Source of the DNA: Desulfobacca acetoxidans
Lineage (GTDB): Bacteria > Desulfobacterota > Desulfobaccia > Desulfobaccales > 0-14-0-80-60-11
Assembly: GCA_022736495.1 (NCBI GenBank)
Contig: DZCR01000031.1
Coordinates: forward strand, 1 to 16,834
Length of the DNA: 16,834 nt
Reading direction: 5' to 3'
A program made the position numbers and the translations under genes. Numbering within the stretch: the first letter of the stretch is position 1; each line of letters begins with the position of its first letter. Shown piece by piece: positions 1 through 6,699 of the stretch. The notes beneath the pieces were generated by a model, which made no database searches, had not been told where the DNA came from, and saw only the letters and a list, made by a program, of their open reading frames with translations.

Positions 1-1361
1 CAGAGGAAAAACCCTGACAGCAAACCCGCGAACGCCGCCCACCGGGTGGCTTCCCGCCAATACAAGGCCCCCAGCATGGCCGGCGCCAATTGCACCACCC
101 CGCAAAAGGCGATCAGGCCTATATCCACCAGCATGACCGTTGGAAAGACCAGGTGATAGCCGAAATATCCCAAGAGAATCAGGAAGAGGATACTGCCCCG
201 CTTGATGGTCAAGAGATGCGGCGTAATGCGCTCTTGCAGGTTCAACCGAACGGCCAAGGGCATCACCAGGCTATTGAGGACCATGGTGCTCACCGCGATG
301 GAGGCCACCGACACCATGGCGGTGGAGGCCGACAATCCACCCATAAAGACCAGTAAGGCGAGATAAGGATGCCCGGTGGCAAGCGGAATGCGCAGCACAA
401 AGGTATCGGCCTGTTCCTTGGGGAACCCTAAGAGCAGCCCCCCGAAGGCGATCGGTATGACAAACAGGTTAATTAACAGCAGGTACAGGGGAAAGAGCCA
501 GATAGCGGTGAGAATATGTCTTTCAGCGATGTTTTCCACCACCGCCATATGGAACATGCGGGGGAGGAAGTGGATGGCCCCCAGGGCCAGGAGGGTGAGC
601 ACCAGGAGGAGAGTATAGGTATTTTCGGGCCCGGTGTTCACCAGCAGAAGTTGCTGAAATTCAGGGCTCTGCCGGATACGCGTAAAGATTTCCCCCCAGC
701 CCGGAAAAAGGCCGAACGTCACCAAGAGCCCCAGGCTGATAAAGGCCAGAAGTTCGATGAGGGACTCAAAGGCCACCACCGCGACTAAGCCTTCGTGCCG
801 TTCCGTAGGGTCCAGATGGCGGGCCCCGAAAAGGATGCCGAACATGGCCAGGAGCAAGGCCGCATACAAGGCGGTGTCTTGATAAATTGGGAGGGCGGAG
901 GGAGGACAAATTTCTTTGCAGACCAGGATATTAAACGTATCGGAAATGGACTTGAGCTGCAGTCCGATATAGGGAGTTACGGCTAAGAGCACCCCCACAG
1001 TGGCCAGGGCCCCCAAAAAGGCGCCTTTGCCATAGCGCAAAGCCAGGAAATCGGACATGGTGGTGAGGTTGTTTTCCTTACAAATGCGCAGGAGCTTGCG
1101 CAAACCGAACCACCAGGAAAAGGCGGCGATGGTGGGACCCAGATAGATGGCGAGAAAGGTTACGCCTGAGGTGGCCGCCTTGCCGACGCTGCCGTAAAAA
1201 GTCCAGGCAGTGCAATAGGCCGCCAGAGACAGGGCGTAGATATAGGGATTGGCAATAATACTTTTGCCGCGCGCCCGCTGCCTATCCCCATAATAGGCGA
1301 TGGCGAAGAGCAGGATGAGGTAGCCAAAAGCGGCAGCGGCTACGGACCATTCACCGATCAT
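1..1361 (-). CDS. CbrA-type SLC5/SSS transporter domain protein, probably a sensor histidine kinase (partial)
   Basis: No stop codon interrupts the minus strand from the ATG at 1361 down to base 1, giving 453 codons; the C-terminus lies outside the window. The translation begins MIGEWSVAAAAFGYLILLFA and then shows the motif YALSLAAYCTAWTFYGSVG, followed by LAIYLGPT, a TTMSDFLALRYGK segment and PYIGLQLKSIS. These are the N-terminal signatures of the sodium:solute symporter domain found in CbrA and related sensor kinases. About 12 hydrophobic segments are visible, including GGLSASTAMVSVASIAVSTM near residue 350. In the known family a STAC and/or PAS region and a histidine kinase domain follow, and the protein couples nutrient sensing or uptake (histidine for Pseudomonas CbrA) to a response regulator. 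The kinase part is inferred, because only the transport domain is in view. The start lies 4 bases after the stop of the small upstream gene, which suggests translational coupling. A stand-alone symporter is the alternative. Confidence 0.85.
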   Translation of the reverse strand, partial: MIGEWSVAAAAFGYLILLFAIAYYGDRQRARGKSIIANPYIYALSLAAYCTAWTFYGSVGKAATSGVTFLAIYLGPTIAAFSWWFGLRKLLRICKENNLTTMSDFLALRYGKGAFLGALATVGVLLAVTPYIGLQLKSISDTFNILVCKEICPPSALPIYQDTALYAALLLAMFGILFGARHLDPTERHEGLVAVVAFESLIELLAFISLGLLVTFGLFPGWGEIFTRIRQSPEFQQLLLVNTGPENTYTLLLVLTLLALGAIHFLPRMFHMAVVENIAERHILTAIWLFPLYLLLINLFVIPIAFGGLLLGFPKEQADTFVLRIPLATGHPYLALLVFMGGLSASTAMVSVASIAVSTMVLNSLVMPLAVRLNLQERITPHLLTIKRGSILFLILLGYFGYHLVFPTVMLVDIGLIAFCGVVQLAPAMLGALYWREATRWAAFAGLLSGFFL

Positions 1362-1365
1362 GGCT

Positions 1366-1593
1366 TTAGGATTCCTGCTTGCCTGGCGGATCTTGGGAAG
1401 CAAGCCGGCCGCTCATGAGATAAAGCCCAATGATCGCCAAAACCCACACGCCAAAGATATACAAAAATAAGAGCGGAATTCCTGTCACTAAAGTAGTGTA
1501 GTTAAAAATTTGTAATAAAGGGTAACTCAACAACAAAAAACAGAGAATCCCCAAGACGCCGCAAAGTTTTTCTCGTTTAGACGAAGCAGACAT
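1366..1593 (-). CDS. Small two-helix membrane protein, CbrX-like partner of the downstream SSS protein
   Basis: The reading frame could start at 1629, but the ATG at 1593 has a perfect AGGAGG five bases upstream, so I choose 75 residues beginning MSASSKREKL. After a short basic cytoplasmic tail there are two hydrophobic segments, roughly residues 12-34 (containing LLSYPLLQIFN) and 37-62 (containing GIPLLFLYIFGVWVLAIIG), and then a polar tail. A small hydrophobic protein with a 'YPLL...N...GIPLLYLY.FG.WAL' pattern is, as I remember it, encoded just before cbrA in Pseudomonas (cbrX). The gene ends 4 bases before the SSS gene start. Role unknown; likely an accessory or stability partner, or a coupling leader for translation of the SSS protein. 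Confidence 0.75.
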   Translation of the reverse strand: MSASSKREKLCGVLGILCFLLLSYPLLQIFNYTTLVTGIPLLFLYIFGVWVLAIIGLYLMSGRLASQDPPGKQES

Positions 1594-1973
1594 TTTTCCT
1601 CCTGCCCTTACCCCTTTCGATACCGCCACTCCTCAATATTCGCAAAGGTCGACAAACGTTTGACTTTTTCACCTTAGCGGCGATGCGTGCCCTAATCAAT
1701 GATAATCTTTAAAGGGTGCATAAACCGGGGAGCCCCTCTGGAGGGGGGTGCATGCGGTGGTAAAAGAGATGAAGCAGAAAGGCCAGAAGGCTACCCGCTA
1801 AATTTGCCCTTTTCCCTTCATTACGTCACCTCCCTCACCTGGATAATGATAGGAGATAAAGATATATTTAAAAAATTAATCATTCTGCAAAATATTGTCA
1901 ATGTGCCTGGCACGTTCGTCTGAATTGGGTTGCCTGAGAAAATTAGGGACCCTGTTTAGGATGAGCATAGATT
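1594..1973. other. Intergenic region upstream of the cbrX-like gene
   Basis: This 380-base stretch separates the end of porB from the cbrX/cbrA-like pair, all on the minus strand. I see no convincing gene: a 74-codon plus-strand frame (1699-1923) has no ribosome binding site and no recognisable motif. The stretch holds a candidate minus-strand promoter (1873-1901), the perfect 10-base palindrome CAAACGTTTG at 1653-1662 about 60 bases upstream of the cbrX-like start, a short GC-rich inverted repeat near 1734-1747 (CCCCTC/GAGGGG with almost no loop), and the 11-base palindrome GTGCCTGGCAC near 1903-1913. Confidence 0.5.
1873..1901 (-). promoter_or_regulatory. Candidate sigma-70 promoter for the cbrX/cbrA-like pair
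   Basis: Read on the minus strand there is a consensus -35 box TTGACA (1901-1896), a 17-base spacer and TAATTT (1878-1873), which is a poor -10 box (3 of 6). It would give a leader of roughly 270 bases before the cbrX-like start. The -35 match is exact, but the -10 weakness keeps this tentative. Confidence 0.3.
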
Positions 1974-2909
1974 TCAGATCACCTGGTCCCAATACTTATC
2001 CACCCGCGCCTGGATTTCCCGGATGAGGGTATCGTTGCGGGCGGGGGTGAAGAGGTGGGCGAAACGTCCCTGCCTTTGCAAGTATTCTTCCACCGGCAGG
2101 CGGGGATGGGGAATTTTGGTGTGCACCACCTGGCCATCGAGGTATTCCTTCAAGGGCCAGATGCCGGTTGTTACGGCGAGCTTGCCGATCTCCACGCCGT
2201 CTTTAGGGTCGAAGTCCCAGCCCGGGGGGCAGGGGGCCAGGGTCAGAATGAGGCGCGGCCCTTTGCAGTTTTTGACTTTCTCGATTTTTTTGGCCAGGTC
2301 CAGGGGTTCGGCGCCCACCACGGTTGCCGCGTAAGCGGGTTTATGCGCCGTCCAGATGGCGAAGAGGTCTTTCTTATACCCGGTGAAACCCGCCCGGCTC
2401 AGGCTCGTGGCGGTTCGGGCCGTGTGGGGCGTGGCTTCGGAGTACTGCTGGCCGGTATTGCCGAAGCCCTCGTTATCGTAGCAGATATAGAGAAAATTGA
2501 GGCCCCGCTCCATGGCGCTGGAGGTAGAGGACAGCCCCATGCCGTAAGCGGCGCCGTCTCCGGTCAGCACTACCACCTCCAGATCCTCTTCCGGTGGGAT
2601 GCGGCCCTTCTCAAGGAGCACGTCCAGGGCGTCCCGCACCCCCTGGGCTCCGGCCGGGGCCGAGGCCATGGCGGTATAGAGCCAGGAGCCCCGAAAGGGC
2701 GTGAAGGGATAGGTCGCCAGCAAGGTCAGACATCCCGCCGCGTTGACAAACACCGTCTTGGCCCCCAGGATATCGTAAATTTCGTGCACCGCCGCCAACC
2801 CGCCGCAACCGGCGCACATGGGCGTCCCGGCGCCTAAGAGGTGAACGGAGGGAAGGGGTTTGGATGACTTAGGTTTGGTGGCGTTCATGGGAATAGCTAC
2901 CGTCCTCAT
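1974..2909 (-). CDS. porB: Pyruvate:ferredoxin oxidoreductase beta subunit (TPP-binding)
   Basis: This subunit binds thiamine diphosphate and the proximal [4Fe-4S] cluster in the reversible oxidation of pyruvate and CoA to acetyl-CoA, CO2 and reduced ferredoxin. Counting from the first Met, the cluster ligands are visible as MCAGCGG (C32, C35), AAGC (C60) and LAPCPPGW (C227). The TPP/Mg motif is TGDGAAYGMG (116-125) with the partner DNEGFGNTG (145-153). The length of 311 residues is normal for PorB. Two starts are possible: ATG 2909 with a weak GAG, or ATG 2888 (MNATKPK), which has an AGGACGG somewhat far upstream. It is the last gene of the por locus but is separated from the alpha gene by 625 bases, unlike most such operons. 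The family also includes 2-ketoisovalerate and 2-oxoglutarate enzymes; pyruvate is the most likely substrate given the PorA-like alpha subunit. Confidence 0.93.
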   Translation of the reverse strand: MRTVAIPMNATKPKSSKPLPSVHLLGAGTPMCAGCGGLAAVHEIYDILGAKTVFVNAAGCLTLLATYPFTPFRGSWLYTAMASAPAGAQGVRDALDVLLEKGRIPPEEDLEVVVLTGDGAAYGMGLSSTSSAMERGLNFLYICYDNEGFGNTGQQYSEATPHTARTATSLSRAGFTGYKKDLFAIWTAHKPAYAATVVGAEPLDLAKKIEKVKNCKGPRLILTLAPCPPGWDFDPKDGVEIGKLAVTTGIWPLKEYLDGQVVHTKIPHPRLPVEEYLQRQGRFAHLFTPARNDTLIREIQARVDKYWDQVI

Positions 2910-3534
2910 TTGCTCAAATTATGGCAAGAGCGGTACTTAAAAAACATCCACAGGCAGTTCTTTAATAGTTCAGTCTACCACAATATATTGCTTGTAGCGG
3001 CTTCCATTTTTGGAAAAGTGTTCCACCCTGCGATGCCTGGGACTCATGCATGAAGGGCCATAAAGCATGGCCTTGCCACACATTGACATATCCATGGCCC
3101 TGGGATAAAAATGGCGGAGCGATTTCTTCAGGCACGCAGGCATTGGCAAAAAATGGGACCGCCGGGTCCCCAGGCTGCTGCTGCTGCAGGTTTTGGTTAT
3201 AAAACGCCATGATAGAGTTCCGCCATAACCTTTCGCCGGTTGAAGTAACGATCTTTTTAAAAAGTGTTGCAGAGCTGACGGAGGACCTGCTCATCCTGTA
3301 TTGCCTTAAGGTATCGGCGGCTTGCCCTCAGTGCGGCCATTCAGAGCTTTGTCGAGCCGCGGCAGTAAGTTTTTTAAGCAGCAGCATTGACAAGGTAACC
3401 CACGAAATTATTGCCTGCTTACATTGCGGCTATAAAAATCTGTCCATGGTCCTAACCTGCGAAAAATTATGATGGACGATAATTTTCTTTACCGATCCCA
3501 TGGTGCGGCGAGGACAACCGCTAACCGCCCCCCG
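2910..3534. other. Unusually long gap between the por beta and alpha genes
   Basis: This stretch of 625 bases lies inside what should be a compact operon and is poorer in GC than the flanking genes. It holds two overlapping divergent small frames that start from the same CATG (3208-3211): a plus-strand zinc-ribbon-like frame, listed separately, and a minus-strand frame running 3210-2962. The latter encodes 82 residues beginning MAFYNQNLQQQQ, with no recognised motif and only a weak GGCGGAA upstream. I see no clear terminator, insertion-sequence ends or target duplication. Confidence 0.5.
3209..3472 (+). CDS. Possible small zinc-ribbon protein (uncertain)
   Basis: This frame of 87 codons lies antisense to the por operon. 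The translation contains CPQCGHSELC near residues 39-48 and CLHCGYKN near residues 70-77, i.e. two CxxCG knuckles about 30 residues apart, the pattern of a treble-clef or zinc-ribbon fold. The lead-in to the ATG lacks a Shine-Dalgarno sequence; a GGAGG does occur inside the frame near 3280, which might point to a shorter product from a non-ATG start. I do not recognise the family. The paired CxxCG motifs are the only positive evidence, and a chance frame cannot be excluded. Confidence 0.35.
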   Translation: MIEFRHNLSPVEVTIFLKSVAELTEDLLILYCLKVSAACPQCGHSELCRAAAVSFLSSSIDKVTHEIIACLHCGYKNLSMVLTCEKL

Positions 3535-4770
3535 CTATCCTAATCTTTGCCGCTCTGCTTGCGCGATGGCCTGGAATTTTCTCACCTCCCGCAACTCCTC
3601 CTCAGTATACAGAAGTCTCGGAGGCGGGGCGATGCCCGCCGCCGCGGCCTGACGGGTGATTGCGGCCATTTCGTAAAACTCTTCCGGGCTGATGTCCCGG
3701 CCGCCCAGGCCGCCGATGAAGCTCGTCAGGACCGGAGCCTCTTTGTGCCCATAGAGGGCGGAGGCCAGTTCGGCATACAGCACCCCGCCCTTGCCCATGG
3801 AAAGATTCTGGTCGATGACCGCCACGCCCCGCTTGCCGGCCAGAATTTCCTGGAGCCGCGCTTCCGGAAAGGGTCTGATAAGTCGGGGCCGCACCAGGCC
3901 GATCTTCATCCCTGTCTCCCGCAGCCGGTCCACCGCCTCCATCGCCTTAGTGGCAAAGGAGCCGATCATGAAAAAGACTATCTCGGCGTCGTCGACGCGG
4001 TAGGCCTCCACTGCCGGATGTTCCCGCCCGAATTCCCGGGCGAATTCCTCGGCCAGCTCATCATAGACCGCCAGGCCGTCTAAGGCCGCCAGATGCATTT
4101 CATAGCGGAAATAGGAATAGGGCGAGCCGCCCAACACCGCCACTGCCTGGCTCACGGGGTGGCTCGCCCGGAACCGGATGGGACCGGGGTCGAAGGGGGT
4201 GATAAAGCGTCTGACCGCGTCGGCGTCGGGGACCAGAACCGGCTCCCGGGTAAAGGAGAGATAGAAGCCGTCCAGATTGACGATGACCGGCAGGCGCACC
4301 CGCTGATCTTCCGCCAGGCGGTAGGCTAGCAGCACGCTGTCCAGGACCTCCTGGCAGGTGGCGCAGTGGATCTGCAGGAAGCCGCTGTCCCGGGCCGCCA
4401 GGATATCGTTGTGGTCGGGCTCCAGGGTGATGGGGGCCGAGAGCCCCCGGGAGACGTTGACCATCACGAAGGGTGCCCGCCAGCCCGCCACAGTGTAGAG
4501 CATCTCCATGGCGTAGAGCAAACCCTGGCTGGAGGTGGCGGTAAAGACCCGCACGCCCGTCGCGGCCGCGGCCCCGGCAGCGGTGAGCATGGAATGCTCG
4601 GACTCCAGCGTTACCAGCCGGCAGTCCATCTCGCCCCGGTCAATCCAGGCGGCGAGGGTCTCGATGATCTCCGTCTGGGGGGTGATGGGGAAGGCTGGCA
4701 CATAATCCACCTCCGCCAGTCGCACCCCCCAGGCCGCGGCGCCGTTGCCGGTAAGCAGGGATCGGGGCAT
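3535..4770 (-). CDS. porA: Pyruvate:ferredoxin oxidoreductase alpha subunit
   Basis: This subunit supplies the pyrimidine-binding half of the TPP site and the CoA-binding region of 2-oxoacid:ferredoxin oxidoreductase. I choose the ATG at 4770 (MPRSLLTGNG, 411 residues) because AGGAGGG lies 6 bases upstream; the frame is open 22 codons further upstream without support. Family motifs are FPITPQTEIIE (27-37), LESEHSM (55-61) with the TPP-activating glutamate, ATSSQGL (78-84), VSRGLSAP (106-113) and PDHNDILAARDSGF (118-131). The C-terminal part (LRETGMKIGLVRPRLIRPFP) is the transketolase C-terminal-like domain. Length is normal for PorA. The gene follows the gamma-delta fusion by about 90 bases and precedes porB after the long gap. 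Confidence 0.94.
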   Translation of the reverse strand: MPRSLLTGNGAAAWGVRLAEVDYVPAFPITPQTEIIETLAAWIDRGEMDCRLVTLESEHSMLTAAGAAAATGVRVFTATSSQGLLYAMEMLYTVAGWRAPFVMVNVSRGLSAPITLEPDHNDILAARDSGFLQIHCATCQEVLDSVLLAYRLAEDQRVRLPVIVNLDGFYLSFTREPVLVPDADAVRRFITPFDPGPIRFRASHPVSQAVAVLGGSPYSYFRYEMHLAALDGLAVYDELAEEFAREFGREHPAVEAYRVDDAEIVFFMIGSFATKAMEAVDRLRETGMKIGLVRPRLIRPFPEARLQEILAGKRGVAVIDQNLSMGKGGVLYAELASALYGHKEAPVLTSFIGGLGGRDISPEEFYEMAAITRQAAAAGIAPPPRLLYTEEELREVRKFQAIAQAERQRLG

Positions 4771-4859
4771 AAATTCCCTCCTGAGTTGGTTTTGAGGGGA
4801 GGGCTGGGGGACGCGAGTCTCCCACCCTCCCCTCAAACTTCTTTTCCCTCACGCCTGCC

Positions 4860-5771
4860 TCAGGCCGCCTCGTGCTCCGGGACGGCCCGGATGGCGTGGG
4901 AGGGGCAGTTTGCCATACAGATCAGGCACCCTTTACAGTGCTCGTAATCAATCTGGGGGTAACCCTCGGCGTCAATGCTGATAGCGCTGTCAGGGCAGAG
5001 GGTGCTGCAGATCCAGGCGCAGCGATGACAGTGGGAATAATCGATCACCGGCCGCACGGTGCGCCAGAGGCCCGTCGGCACCTGTGCGCTGGTGGCCGGC
5101 ACGAAGATGGCAGGAGCGGAGATGCCGGCATTCTCAAAAGGCAGATCGACCCATTGAGGTCTTTCATACGCCCTCGCCGGGCTCTGGCCGCCCTCGGTGA
5201 CGCAACCGCGGTGGTCCGCCATAAGATCGTAGGCTGGCAGGGCATGCTCGAGATTTCTGGCAACCACAACCTCCCCCAGGGGTGCGAGTTCCTCCCGGAT
5301 GGCCTGGGCCAGGGCGTCCCGAGAAACGACGCCCGCGAGCCGGGCGCCGGCCCCGGCGCAGGCGGCGCCGGCGAATTTCAGTTCCAGAGGGTCCGCTCCT
5401 TGAGCCCCGGCCGGCAAGGTCAGCACCAGACCGGGAAAGTTCAATCTTTCCTGCCAGATTTCTGCTTTGACGGCGCTGCTGATGAGCATCACGGTATGTT
5501 CAGCAACCCCGGCGAGCACCCCGGCTGCCGGAATGGCGACCAGCGTCTCATCCGCCACCAGGACCAGATCCGGCCGGCGGATGATGCCGCGCTCATTGAT
5601 CGGCTGACGCGAGGCGCGGACATAGGCGAAAATAGGGGCGCCCCGGCGTTCCGCCCCATAGCGGGGGGCATCCTGAACCTCGAAACCCTCCAGGAAGAAG
5701 GCCCTACCCAAAATTCTACTGGCGGTCTTCATGCCCTGGCCGCCACGGCCATGAAAGCGGATGTGGTACAT
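4860..5771 (-). CDS. porG: Pyruvate:ferredoxin oxidoreductase gamma-delta fusion (PorG-PorD)
   Basis: Residues 1-180 form the gamma catalytic domain, opening with IRFHGRGGQG (4-13) and carrying APRYGAERRGAP (35-46). Residues 240-303 form a ferredoxin-like delta domain with two [4Fe-4S] motifs: C248-C251-C255-C259-P and C279-C282-C285-C289-P. In the first, three residues rather than two lie between the second and third cysteines; the second has the standard C-x2-C-x2-C-x3-C-P spacing. In between lies a linker with no motif I can name. The frame could begin at a GTG at 5783, but the ATG at 5771 with GGGGTG just upstream gives a start right at the conserved domain (303 residues). The delta domain relays electrons from the catalytic clusters to ferredoxin. 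It is the first gene of the por locus, with porA next. Confidence 0.93.
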   Translation of the reverse strand: MYHIRFHGRGGQGMKTASRILGRAFFLEGFEVQDAPRYGAERRGAPIFAYVRASRQPINERGIIRRPDLVLVADETLVAIPAAGVLAGVAEHTVMLISSAVKAEIWQERLNFPGLVLTLPAGAQGADPLELKFAGAACAGAGARLAGVVSRDALAQAIREELAPLGEVVVARNLEHALPAYDLMADHRGCVTEGGQSPARAYERPQWVDLPFENAGISAPAIFVPATSAQVPTGLWRTVRPVIDYSHCHRCAWICSTLCPDSAISIDAEGYPQIDYEHCKGCLICMANCPSHAIRAVPEHEAA

Positions 5772-5930
5772 TCTGCACCCCACAGATTGTGCGGCCAGTC
5801 AAAAAATCGACCAGCGTCCGGAAAACCTGGCTGGCTTCATTTGCCGGACAGCTAAATTGAAGGCAGCCTCCCCGGTAAGAACCTGTCCTGATTGATGAGA
5901 TCTTCCCGCAATTTTTCCGTTTTTGGCTTA

Positions 5931-6596
5931 CTACGCTTCCGGCATCAGCCGGCGCTTCAATTCTTTCGTCTCATATACAACTTCTTTGCCGACCAAGCGC
6001 ACCTGTCCCTGCACTACATAGTTGAGCACGCGGGGTTGCCATTCATGTTCAGCTCGATTCACCTTCGCAGCCAAGGTCTCCGGCGTATCGCCCGGCTCAA
6101 TGGGAATCGGTAGAGCGAAAAATATCGGGCCGCGATCATATATGGGATCAACAAAATGCATAGTGACCGCGCTGTGGGTAATTTCCCCCTGGCGATAAGC
6201 TGCCATCACCGCTTCGTGAACATAGTGTCCATAAAGCTTTGGCCCGCCGAATCGGGGCAAAGGACCAGGATGGATATTGATTGTGTGGGCCGGGTCAAGG
6301 CCCGCCACTAATTTCAGCCAGCCGGAGAGCATGACGTAGTCAGCGTTAAAATACTTTACAAAATTTTGGTAGCCCTTGGCAAGATAGGGGCCAACCCAGT
6401 ATTCGACATGTATCCCGAGAGCTTTTGCCTTTTGCCAAACACCGCCTTCAAAATGATTAGTGATAACCGCACAGATCCAGGCGTCTAAAATTGGCGGCCT
6501 AGTTCGCGCAGCCTGTACCATCGTCTCAAATCCGGATCCGCCACCGGTTTTTGTCCCCGAAGCAAAGACAAGAATATTTGGATGAGTTTTTTTCAT
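5931..6596 (-). CDS. Formyltransferase of the PurN (GAR transformylase) fold, divergent type
   Basis: The 221-residue product keeps the catalytic signature of the formyltransferase N domain: NIHPGPLP with N107 and H109, and HFVDPIYDRGPIF with D154, equivalent to N106, H108 and D144 of E. coli PurN. ADYVMLSGWLKLV (85-97) matches the ADYVVLAGFMRIL strand of the family. The N-terminal loop is different: instead of the usual SGxGSN it reads FASGTKTGGGSGFE (11-24), longer and glycine-rich. In PurN this loop binds the phosphate of GAR. The residues after the HPGPLP motif (FGGPKLYGHYVHEAV) also differ from the usual GxxxxxxA pattern. The ATG at 6596 has AGGA about 9 bases upstream. It may make formyl-GAR in purine synthesis or formylate another amine; no purine genes lie nearby. 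Confidence is high for the fold, moderate for the substrate. Confidence 0.8.
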   Translation of the reverse strand: MKKTHPNILVFASGTKTGGGSGFETMVQAARTRPPILDAWICAVITNHFEGGVWQKAKALGIHVEYWVGPYLAKGYQNFVKYFNADYVMLSGWLKLVAGLDPAHTINIHPGPLPRFGGPKLYGHYVHEAVMAAYRQGEITHSAVTMHFVDPIYDRGPIFFALPIPIEPGDTPETLAAKVNRAEHEWQPRVLNYVVQGQVRLVGKEVVYETKELKRRLMPEA

Positions 6597-6699
6597 AACG
6601 CAAGATCCTATCTGGCTAAATTATTCAGGAGCGACCTTCTTCCCCCTCTTTACTTAACATAAAACTAACCAACACCTTCAATCTTCTATTTATGCAGAC

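Noticed and set aside
90..986. Four plus-strand frames of 63-90 codons
   Set aside because: They lie opposite a continuous minus-strand coding frame with clear SSS-family motifs; their composition (His/Gly/Gln/Arg-rich) is typical of antisense shadows.
1734..1747. GC-rich inverted repeat CCCCTC/GAGGGG as a terminator
   Set aside because: The loop would be only two bases and there is no T-run on either side.
1699..1923. Plus-strand frame of 74 codons between porB and the cbrX-like gene
   Set aside because: No ribosome binding site, no recognisable motif, and low-complexity AT-rich 3' half; likely chance.
1945..1965. AGGGTCCCT followed by AATTTT (minus strand) as terminator of porB
   Set aside because: Stem of four pairs with a one-base loop cannot form a terminator hairpin.
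2055..2837. 260-codon plus-strand frame antisense to porB
   Set aside because: Complete overlap with a well-supported PorB gene; the translation is an Arg/Gly/His-rich shadow.
4872..5855. 327-codon plus-strand frame antisense to the por gamma-delta gene
   Set aside because: Long only because of high GC; it overlaps conserved coding sequence with cluster motifs on the other strand.
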